From an uncultured Lachnospiraceae bacterium (GTDB lineage: Bacteria; Bacillota; Clostridia; Lachnospirales; Lachnospiraceae), in NCBI GenBank assembly GCA_910583815.1, contig CAJTZB010000083.1, positions 1 through 7,305 of the forward strand: 7,305 nt of DNA. Reading direction: 5' to 3'. Both the position numbers and the translations under genes were made by a program. Positions 1 through 6,198 of the stretch are shown in pieces. Below the pieces are notes generated by a model, which searched no databases, had not been told where the DNA came from, and worked only from the letters and a program-made list of their open reading frames with translations. Positions within the stretch are counted from its first letter, which is position 1. Every line of letters starts with the position of its first letter.

Positions 1-1486
1 GTACGGCCCGGGTACGGATATTCATCGTTCACCGTTCTCTGGAAGAAACAATGAATATTATTCTCAGGATGGACTTCATGCTGGTTATATGACGGCGGCT
101 GTAGTTCAGGGCGTACAGGCAAAGGGCATTATCTGCTACACAAAGCATTGCTTTATGAATGATCAGGAAACCAACCGTGGAAACCTCTTCACATGGGCAA
201 CGGAACAGACGATACGTGAAAGCGGAGCAAAATCCTTCCAGATGGCTTTACAGGAAGGCAACAGCAAGGGTGCAATGGTTGGTTACGGCAGATTAGGCGG
301 AATATCCAACACAAACAACTACAATATGAACACCGAGCTCTATCAGAACCAGTGGGATACACAGGCTTGCTTCGTAACAGATGGCTATATCGGTTGGAGA
401 ATGAGAACCAGCCCTGATATTATGGTTCGTGCAGGTAACGTATTCGAGCTTTATACCACGCCTTTTGTTGAGTATCTTTCGGGCGAATGGGATGCAGCAG
501 CAAACAACGGAAAAGGAGCGGTTATGCTTGGCGATACAGAAAGCTATACGCAGTGGTACTGTGTCCGCCAGTGTGCAAAGAGTGTGCTTTATAATATAGC
601 AGGCACAGTTGGTCAGCGCAATGGCTATTCCGAACTCACTATTCCGGGCGGCAGCCTTGCATCTGGTATACAAGGTGTGAAATATGAATCAAGTGTAGCA
701 ATAGACAATATTTTGGACAGCGATTCAACCGCAGCAATTTCTGTGAATGGCAGACTTCCTATGGGTCTGGAAGTAGATGCATTAACCGGAGAAGTAAGCG
801 GAACCCCGGCTGAAGCTGGCGAGTTCAGGTTTAATGTAGATTATATAATTGACGGCTATCTGTCTAAGACAGCGGAATATTCTGTTAAAATCGAATCTGC
901 GCTTGGCCTTGATGCCGACGGCGATGATGTAAGCGGGATGAAGGTAGGCGAAGCGTTTATGAACAAGATTGTTTCGGCTGAATTTACTTCCGATAAATAT
1001 TCCAAGGTAGAATATTCAGTAAAGAACGGTGAGCTTCCGGCAGGTTTAACATTGAATTCCGATGGAACAATTTCCGGTACTCCTACATCGGCAGGTACTT
1101 ACAATGTTGTTTTTGAAATGACAGCAGAAAAAGAGACTTCCGGCGGCGGCAGCAAAGGAAACAAGGGCGGTTCGAGTGTTGAAACAACAAAAGTAGAATA
1201 TGCAGTTGCTTTTGCAGTTGCAGGTGACGGCAATGTTACAGAATGGCAGGAAAATGTTCCTTACATCGGCGCAAACGGCAACTGGTTTGTAAACGGTGTT
1301 GATACAGGAAAAACTTCGCAGGGTGCAGCAGGTGAGCCAGGTGCAGTAGGCGCATCAGGCACCAGCGTTGTAACTGGCGGCTCCGCTACCACAGCAATCG
1401 TGCTGGGAAGCATATCCCTTGCTTTGTCGGTAATTGTTGCAGCAGCAGGCGCATACATGTTCATTAAGAAAGGCAAAGAAAACTAA
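1..1486 (+). CDS. Membrane-anchored GH3 glycoside hydrolase, 3' part (5' truncated by window edge)
   Basis: Frame is open from base 2; the start lies upstream. The ATG at 89 is internal, because the 29 codons before it already match GH3 sequence (HRSPFSGRNNEYYSQDG, comparable to the GGRxxExxSEDP block). Numbering from base 2, residues 1 to about 205 are the end of the GH3 TIM barrel, with the KH/NDQE motif (YTKHCFMNDQE, bases 137-169) and the probable nucleophile Asp127 in CFVTDGYIG (bases 380-382). Two Ig-like He_PIG-type domains follow (about 219-297 and 311-407), each with the 'LP-GL--D--TG--SGTP--AG' pattern. Then come a PYIGANGNWF-type module, four Gly-X-Y triplets, a hydrophobic helix (about 463-487) and the tail KKGKEN. 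This predicts an enzyme tethered by its C-terminus and facing outward. A TIM barrel followed by accessory domains suggests the same permuted order as the GH3 at 2803. Substrate (beta-glucoside, xyloside or other) cannot be read. The family call is strong. Confidence 0.9.
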   Translation, partial: YGPGTDIHRSPFSGRNNEYYSQDGLHAGYMTAAVVQGVQAKGIICYTKHCFMNDQETNRGNLFTWATEQTIRESGAKSFQMALQEGNSKGAMVGYGRLGGISNTNNYNMNTELYQNQWDTQACFVTDGYIGWRMRTSPDIMVRAGNVFELYTTPFVEYLSGEWDAAANNGKGAVMLGDTESYTQWYCVRQCAKSVLYNIAGTVGQRNGYSELTIPGGSLASGIQGVKYESSVAIDNILDSDSTAAISVNGRLPMGLEVDALTGEVSGTPAEAGEFRFNVDYIIDGYLSKTAEYSVKIESALGLDADGDDVSGMKVGEAFMNKIVSAEFTSDKYSKVEYSVKNGELPAGLTLNSDGTISGTPTSAGTYNVVFEMTAEKETSGGGSKGNKGGSSVETTKVEYAVAFAVAGDGNVTEWQENVPYIGANGNWFVNGVDTGKTSQGAAGEPGAVGASGTSVVTGGSATTAIVLGSISLALSVIVAAAGAYMFIKKGKEN

Positions 1487-1491
1487 TAGTT

Positions 1492-1508
1492 TCGGTATGT
1501 AATACCGA
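1492..1508 (+). repeat. Inverted repeat, hairpin 1 of the spacer
   Basis: TCGGTAT (1492-1498) and ATACCGA (1502-1508) form a perfect 7-bp stem with a 3-base loop, six bases after the GH3 stop codon. No T-run follows, so it is not a standard intrinsic terminator. It could be a 3' UTR stem or a DNA operator half-site pair. The same CGGTAT/ATACCG words recur in the next 40 bases. Confidence 0.6.
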
Positions 1509-1514
1509 GTATCA

Positions 1515-1546
1515 TCGGGTATACCGAAGCAATTCGATATACCCGA
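1515..1546 (+). repeat. Inverted repeat, hairpin 2 of the spacer
   Basis: TCGGGTATA (1515-1523) pairs perfectly with TATACCCGA (1538-1546), giving 9 bp around a 14-base loop. The left arm also contains the 8-bp DNA palindrome GGTATACC (1518-1525). Bases 1521-1530 can instead pair with 1489-1498 (10 bp including one G-U), which would exclude both this hairpin and hairpin 1. No T-run follows. Function is unknown: RNA switch, operator cluster and chance all remain possible. Confidence 0.6.
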
Positions 1547-1569
1547 AAATTTAAAGGAGACTAGGCTGA

Positions 1570-1584
1570 AGCATTAAAAATGTT
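1570..1584 (+). repeat. Weak stem-loop, hairpin 3 of the spacer
   Basis: AGCATT (1570-1575) can pair with AATGTT (1579-1584) through 6 bp including one G-U, around a 3-base A loop. It is AT-rich and weak, and is recorded only because it sits in a row of stronger stems. Confidence 0.3.
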
Positions 1585-1590
1585 CCGGCC

Positions 1591-1622
1591 GGAGATTTGT
1601 GCGGCAGCACAAATCTCCTTTT
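1591..1622 (+). terminator. Rho-independent terminator or attenuator hairpin
   Basis: GGAGATTTGTGC (1591-1602) and GCACAAATCTCC (1607-1618) form a perfect 12-bp stem with a GGCA tetraloop, followed directly by TTTT (1619-1622). This is the strongest inverted repeat in the window. The T-run is short and broken by GG, so termination may be partial. It lies 105 bases after the GH3 stop and 40 bases before the lipoprotein start. It could end the upstream transcript, attenuate expression of the downstream genes, or stabilise a processed mRNA end. Confidence 0.75.
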
Positions 1623-1631
1623 GGATTGAGA

Positions 1632-1646
1632 GCCGTCCATGACGGC
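1632..1646 (+). repeat. Small GC-rich stem-loop upstream of the lipoprotein start
   Basis: GCCGTC (1632-1637) pairs with GACGGC (1641-1646) around a CAT loop. The stem ends five bases before the Shine-Dalgarno GAGAGG, so it could affect ribosome access. It is short and may be chance. Confidence 0.4.
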
Positions 1647-1651
1647 AGAAT

Positions 1652-1657
1652 GAGAGG
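1652..1657 (+). promoter_or_regulatory. Ribosome binding site for the lipoprotein
   Basis: GAGAGG sits five bases before the ATG at 1663. It supports that start over the in-frame ATG at 1675, which would shorten the positively charged n-region of the signal peptide. Confidence 0.7.
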
Positions 1658-1662
1658 TTTGG

Positions 1663-2790
1663 ATGAGAAAACGTATGAAAGCGTTCAGGGCTTCTGTAGC
1701 AGTCTGCGTCGTTGTTTTTGCAATGGCGTTTGCTGCCTGCTCTAAAAATACGGATACCGAATCCGATAAAACATTTTATACAGTAACGTTTGAGACAAAT
1801 GGCGGAAGCGAAGTCGCTTCACAAAAGGTGGAAGAGGGCAAAAAAGTGACGAAGCCTGAAACCGACCCAACCAAAACAGATTCTGTATTCAGCGGCTGGT
1901 GCAAAGACGCAGGGCTGGAAACTGTTTATGATTTTGAAACGGAAACCATTTCTTCGGATACTACGCTTTATGCAAGCTGGGCTTCGGCATCCGATTCATC
2001 AGTTGCAAAATTCTATTGGAATTATGAGGGCGCAGCGGAAGAAGTGTTTGTTTCCAAGACGTTCGGCAATGACTCTCGTATTGCAGATCCTGGTACGCCT
2101 GTACGTGAGGGCTACCATTTTGCAGGCTGGTATGCCGAAGACGGAACTACGAGCTACAGCGCAATGAAGAAATATTCCGGTAACCAGGATTTTTATGCGA
2201 AGTGGCAGAAGATTTATACATTTGAAGCTGAAAAAACGCAGCTTACAGGGCTTACGGACGACATTGAATTAGGACTTGCTACCGAGGGCGGAGCAAAATT
2301 AGGCTACAATTTCTCAGGCTCGGCTAACGGCACAAATCTTATCAAGTCCAGTGACCAGGCGAGCGGCGGAAGTTATGTTACGGGGTTGTTTTACAGAGCA
2401 GCTTACCTGCAGTTTGAAATAACATCTGACAAAGCTGTTACTGGGGCAACGTTGAGACTGGTGCTTTCCTGCGAATATGCGGACATCAATCTGACAACAA
2501 AAACTTACCGCATTTCGGTGAACGGAACAAATTTAAAGTATGATGATATTTCTCTTGGAAACGGTACGGCAGTATCGACAGATCCTGGCCCTCGTGGTGG
2601 ATTTAAAGATATATATATCAGCAATATCGACCTCAACGAAGGTAATAACATCATCACGCTTACTGTCAATAACAGCGAAACTCCTGCAGGCGAGGCAGGT
2701 ACGGTTGACGCAGCTTCCCCTTGCGTGGACTGCATAAAAATTTACACCGATGCTGAGCTTACAATGACCGAGTACGAAAACAAAGAATAA
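1663..2790 (+). CDS. Surface lipoprotein with InlB-type B-repeats and a CBM6/35-like domain
   Basis: The 375-residue protein has a lipoprotein signal peptide: basic MRKRMKAFR, a hydrophobic core, then AFAAC with Cys26 as the likely lipidated residue. It should be anchored on the outer face of the membrane. Residues 38-107 form a Listeria-Bacteroides (Flg_new/InlB B-) repeat: YTVTFETNGG start, SGWC centre, TLYASW end. Residues 115-182 are a second, more diverged copy (GYHFAGWY centre, FYAKW end). Residues 184-362 look like a CBM6/CBM35-type beta-sandwich: YTFEAEKTQL at the start, SGGSYVTG in the middle, and NNIITLTVN then CVDCIKIY at the end. No catalytic motif was seen. The likely role is binding a glycan near the GH3 enzyme encoded 12 bases downstream. 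The CBM assignment rests on pattern recognition, and the ligand is unknown. The two cysteines in CVDC and Cys270 could form disulfides, which is untested. Confidence 0.85.
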   Translation: MRKRMKAFRASVAVCVVVFAMAFAACSKNTDTESDKTFYTVTFETNGGSEVASQKVEEGKKVTKPETDPTKTDSVFSGWCKDAGLETVYDFETETISSDTTLYASWASASDSSVAKFYWNYEGAAEEVFVSKTFGNDSRIADPGTPVREGYHFAGWYAEDGTTSYSAMKKYSGNQDFYAKWQKIYTFEAEKTQLTGLTDDIELGLATEGGAKLGYNFSGSANGTNLIKSSDQASGGSYVTGLFYRAAYLQFEITSDKAVTGATLRLVLSCEYADINLTTKTYRISVNGTNLKYDDISLGNGTAVSTDPGPRGGFKDIYISNIDLNEGNNIITLTVNNSETPAGEAGTVDAASPCVDCIKIYTDAELTMTEYENKE

Positions 2791-2793
2791 AAC

Positions 2794-2799
2794 GGTGGA
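2794..2799 (+). promoter_or_regulatory. Ribosome binding site for the complete GH3
   Basis: GGTGGA lies just upstream of the ATG at 2803 and is a weak, close match to a Shine-Dalgarno site. With only 12 bases between the lipoprotein stop and this start, translational coupling may help initiation. Confidence 0.5.
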
Positions 2800-2802
2800 C
2801 AT

Positions 2803-5800
2803 ATGAAAACAGGAAAGAATTTTTTAAAGGGCAAAGGGGTAGGATATTATCTTACCCTGCCTGCGCTGATATTTTGCGTCGCTGCGCTCTGCCTTTATTA
2901 TCAGAACGGCATCACTTCTTTTAATCCTGAACTCAACATGGGAGCCGTTGGGCTTATTGCTGCAAGCATTGTGCTGAGTGTCATCAGCCTGATTGCGGAT
3001 TTTAAGCCGGTAAGATATTTGGCATATCTTTTATGTCTGGGTTCCTTTATGGGATTTATTTTATCTCAGGCAACTTATATTGCAAATGTGTTTGTCGCTA
3101 TTGATGGTTATACCTTTACAGTTGGCTTTATTGCGACTGTGGTAATGTATGTGCTTTCGATTGTGTTTACACTTCTGGCAGGGATACTGAACCGTAAAGC
3201 TTCCGGGAGACGGTTGTGGGAAGGGCTTTCTGTGGGATTTGCAAGTCTTTTTGTCATTACGGTGGGCGGATTGCAGATAGCAAATGCCAACAGTGCAGCG
3301 CTGAATCTTGCGCTTGGTATTTCCGGCTCAGAAATAAGCCGTTCGGATAATGAAGAGTATCAATATTTCAAGTCATCCTATGGTGCTGACGAATACGATG
3401 CGCTGCAGAAAGATTATCTTGCTGTCTGTGAACAGATAGAGGGCGAAGGAATTGTTTTGCTGAAAAATGACAATAATGCATTGCCTCTTTCTCAAAACGA
3501 AAAGGTAAGCTGCTTTTTCACGGGTTCCGTTTTGTTCAATTACGCCACCTCAGGTTCGTCCAGCGCGGACACTTCGGGTTACACTGACTTGAAAACTGCG
3601 CTCGAAGGGGTAAACCTTGGCGTGAACGAAGCTTTATGGGATTTTTACAAAGATAAGATAGATGTGGACGGCTACGGCAGATATAAGCAGGGTACGCTTT
3701 ATGTTATCAACGAAGTCCCATATGAGGAATACGATGCTTCCGTTCAGGGAACGTTTGGTGAATATGGCACCGCGATCGTGAATATTGCCCGCGACAGCGG
3801 CGAGGGAGCTGATTTGACCGCTTCGTCAAAAGTCAGCGACGGACTTGACGGCAGCTGTTTATCGTTAAGCCAGGAAGAAATTGATGTTCTTGAAGGGTTG
3901 ACCTCGTTGAAAAAAGAGGGTACGATAAAAAAGATTATCGTTATGTTAAACTCGTCAGCGACCATACAGCTTGACTTCCTTGATAAAGAAACAATAGATG
4001 TTGACGCCTGTCTTTGGATAGGCAACGTTGGTAAGAGCGGCATCAATGCGGTGGCGAAAGTTCTTGCAGGAGAAATCGTTCCATCCGGAAAACTTTCCGA
4101 TACCTACTGCAAAGACAACTTTTCTTCTCCTGCTATGATGCAGCAGAGTTTCAATAACAATAAAAACTTTATGGCTGCATATGAGAATGGCGGAAAGCTT
4201 ACGGACGATTCGCAAAAGTATTACGGCGTCTACAGCGAGGGCATTTATGTCGGATACCGCTACTATGAAACACGTTATACCGACTATGTCAACGGCGCAG
4301 AAAATGTTGGCGACTATACTTATGCGAAAGATGTGGCATATCCTTTCGGATACGGCATTTCTTATGCAGAGTTTGAATATTCCGATTTTAAGGTGGAAGA
4401 AGCGGCAGACGGCAAAAGCTATAATGTTTCGGTAACGGTGAAAAACAACAGTGAAAACTATGCCGGAAAAGAAACAGTCTGCGTCTATCTGCAGAAACCG
4501 TATACCGCTTATGATGTTGATAACGGTGTTGAAAAAGCGGCGGTTGAGCTTGTAGGCTATGCGAAAACGAACGAACTCAGTAAAAAGGGAACGGCAGGCG
4601 ACAGCCAGGAAATCGTTATCAACATTTCAAAAGAGCAGTTCAAAAGCTATGATGCAAATGGGGCAAAAACTTATATCGTTGATGCAGGCGACTATTATCT
4701 TACGGTAGCCAATGGGACGCATGAGGCGGCAAACAACATACTTGCTGCGCAGGGAAAGACCCCTGCAAATACGGACCACAGAATGGATGCGGAAGGCAAC
4801 AGGGAGCTTGTAGCCGTAAAGAACGTGGCAGAGTTGGATACGACGACATATGCGGTTTCTTCGCATACAGGCAATGCAGTCACCAACCAGCTTGATTTTG
4901 CCGACCTGAATAAATACGAAGGCAGTGATACAGAGGTTACCTATGTTTCCAGAAGCAACTGGGTGGGGACTCTGCCAAAGGAAAAAATTACGGTTTCCTT
5001 AACTGACAAAATGTTTGCAGACCTGCAGGCAAAAAAAGAGATACCTGAAAACTCTGAAGCTGAAAAACCTGCATATGGAAAAAACAATAAGCTGACCTTG
5101 GCTCAGTTAAGGGGGAAAGCATATGATGATGAGGCTTGGGAAGAGCTTCTGGATCAGATGACATTTGCAGAGCAGTCCTATCTTCTGAGCAATGGAATGT
5201 ATACTACGGTTGTTGTGGAATCTCTTGCAAAGCCTGATACAAAAGATTACGACGGGCCTACGGGCGTCGTTGGGTCAAAAGGCGGACTGTCTATGCCAAG
5301 TGAAGGAATCTGGGCGTCATCGTTTAACAACGAGCTGATAGAAAAAGTAGGAGAAATGCTTGCAGAAGATGCAAGGGCACTTGGCTATACCGGCCTGTAT
5401 GCAAACGCCATCAATATCCACAGAACTCCTTTTGGCGGCAGGTCGCATGAATATTTCTCCGAAGACCCTTATCTTACGGCAATTGCATCTGTTTATGAAA
5501 TCCGCGGCATACAGTCCAAGGGCGTAATTGCCAATGTAAAGCATATTGCATTCAACGATCAGGAAGACCACCGTGCAGGCGGCAGCGTATGGCTGAATGA
5601 ACAGGAAGCACGCGAAATTATGCTTCTGCCTTTTGAATATGCGCTTTCTTCCAAAGAAGGAATGGGAAATGCACATGCGGTGATGTCCGCGATGAACAGA
5701 GCAGGCACCGACTGGGTAGGCGCAAGCAGCAATATTCTTATCAATATTATGCGTGGCGAGTGGGATTTCGACGGCTATTGCATTACTGATATGGCAGCCT

Positions 5801-6141
5801 CCAACACGGCGTATATTATGAATTATCAGGACGGCATTTCCAGAGGTACGGATGTATTTCTTGGCAGCGGTTCGGAGACGGCGCTTGATGCGTTTAAAAA
5901 CAACGCAGCGTTCTGCGAACGTATGCGTGAAGCTTCACACAGAGTGCTTTATGCTGTATGCAATTTCAGCGCGGCAATGAACGGAATTGCTCCTGATACT
6001 CAGGTTGCAGCTTCAAGCTGGTGGTGGCAGACGGCACTTATCTCTGTCGCTTGCGTTTTTGGTGCATTTGCCGTGGCAGCGGCTGCAATGTATGCACTTG
6101 GCTTCAGAAAAGAATATATAAGCAAAAAAGAAAACCAATAG
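2803..6141 (+). CDS. Polytopic membrane GH3 glycoside hydrolase with circularly permuted domains
   Basis: The 1112-residue protein opens with five hydrophobic helices (about 13-33, 46-66, 70-97, 105-129, 142-162). Basic loops (MKTGK, FKPVR, NRKASGRR) fall on alternate sides, so residues 170-1070 should face outward. A sixth helix (about 1076-1099) returns to a basic cytoplasmic tail, FRKEYISKKENQ. The GH3 halves are reversed: the GH3_C alpha/beta domain (about 205-440) has GIVLLKND and RDSGEGAD with Glu334 as candidate acid/base. An Fn3-like domain follows (about 522-650), then a linker. The GH3 TIM barrel (about 775-1060) has DGPTG (Asp817), GGRSHEYFSEDP, VKHIAFNDQE (Lys913, His914) and the candidate nucleophile Asp996 in YCITDMA. 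Permuted order is known in some ruminal Clostridia beta-glucosidases; the membrane framing is less usual. It likely removes terminal sugars from glycans outside the membrane. Substrate is unknown. It is probably co-transcribed with the lipoprotein. Confidence 0.93.
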   Translation: MKTGKNFLKGKGVGYYLTLPALIFCVAALCLYYQNGITSFNPELNMGAVGLIAASIVLSVISLIADFKPVRYLAYLLCLGSFMGFILSQATYIANVFVAIDGYTFTVGFIATVVMYVLSIVFTLLAGILNRKASGRRLWEGLSVGFASLFVITVGGLQIANANSAALNLALGISGSEISRSDNEEYQYFKSSYGADEYDALQKDYLAVCEQIEGEGIVLLKNDNNALPLSQNEKVSCFFTGSVLFNYATSGSSSADTSGYTDLKTALEGVNLGVNEALWDFYKDKIDVDGYGRYKQGTLYVINEVPYEEYDASVQGTFGEYGTAIVNIARDSGEGADLTASSKVSDGLDGSCLSLSQEEIDVLEGLTSLKKEGTIKKIIVMLNSSATIQLDFLDKETIDVDACLWIGNVGKSGINAVAKVLAGEIVPSGKLSDTYCKDNFSSPAMMQQSFNNNKNFMAAYENGGKLTDDSQKYYGVYSEGIYVGYRYYETRYTDYVNGAENVGDYTYAKDVAYPFGYGISYAEFEYSDFKVEEAADGKSYNVSVTVKNNSENYAGKETVCVYLQKPYTAYDVDNGVEKAAVELVGYAKTNELSKKGTAGDSQEIVINISKEQFKSYDANGAKTYIVDAGDYYLTVANGTHEAANNILAAQGKTPANTDHRMDAEGNRELVAVKNVAELDTTTYAVSSHTGNAVTNQLDFADLNKYEGSDTEVTYVSRSNWVGTLPKEKITVSLTDKMFADLQAKKEIPENSEAEKPAYGKNNKLTLAQLRGKAYDDEAWEELLDQMTFAEQSYLLSNGMYTTVVVESLAKPDTKDYDGPTGVVGSKGGLSMPSEGIWASSFNNELIEKVGEMLAEDARALGYTGLYANAINIHRTPFGGRSHEYFSEDPYLTAIASVYEIRGIQSKGVIANVKHIAFNDQEDHRAGGSVWLNEQEAREIMLLPFEYALSSKEGMGNAHAVMSAMNRAGTDWVGASSNILINIMRGEWDFDGYCITDMAASNTAYIMNYQDGISRGTDVFLGSGSETALDAFKNNAAFCERMREASHRVLYAVCNFSAAMNGIAPDTQVAASSWWWQTALISVACVFGAFAVAAAAMYALGFRKEYISKKENQ

Positions 6142-6187
6142 ACATTAGTGCTGTCCCGCTTAATGGGAATACATGAAAAATTGGAAC

Positions 6188-6192
6188 GGAGG
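6188..6192 (+). promoter_or_regulatory. Strong ribosome binding site for the SGNH-like gene
   Basis: GGAGG is followed by six bases and then the ATG at 6199. It is the best Shine-Dalgarno site in the window and fixes the start of a gene whose end is outside the window. Confidence 0.85.
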
Positions 6193-6198
6193 CAACTG

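Noticed and set aside
293..673. 126-codon ORF on the minus strand
   Set aside because: It is antisense to the GH3 catalytic domain, has no recognisable domain, and the + frame carries conserved motifs throughout.
89..1486. ATG at 89 as the true start of the first gene
   Set aside because: The frame is open to base 2 and the upstream codons encode conserved GH3 sequence (IHRSPFSGRNNEYY), so the gene begins before the window.
1580..1642. 20-codon leader-peptide-like ORF across the terminator hairpin
   Set aside because: The nearest purine-rich site (1553-1559) is about 20 bases upstream, too far to serve it, and the peptide shows no run of a regulated amino acid.
1621..1651. Possible promoter TTGGAT ... 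CAGAAT before the lipoprotein
   Set aside because: The 19-base spacing is poor, and a start just after CAGAAT would remove or crowd the ribosome binding site at 1652-1657.
1928..2167. 79-codon + strand ORF inside the lipoprotein gene
   Set aside because: It is an alternative frame across the B-repeats, with no ribosome site or domain.
4181..4435. 84-codon + strand ORF inside the second GH3 gene
   Set aside because: It is an alternative-frame shadow of a continuous GH3 coding region, and its translation shows no family pattern.
5317..5676. 119-codon ORF on the minus strand
   Set aside because: It lies opposite the most conserved part of the second GH3 TIM barrel and its translation is cysteine-rich with no recognisable family.
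2803..6141. Reversed GH3 domain order as a sign of misassembly or gene fusion
   Set aside because: The frame is continuous, and the Fn3-like domain and linker lie where they do in known permuted GH3 enzymes, so this is a true family variant.
6154..6168. Possible terminator TCCC-GCTTAAT-GGGA between the GH3 and SGNH genes
   Set aside because: The stem is only 4 bp and no T-run follows, so it is too weak to call.
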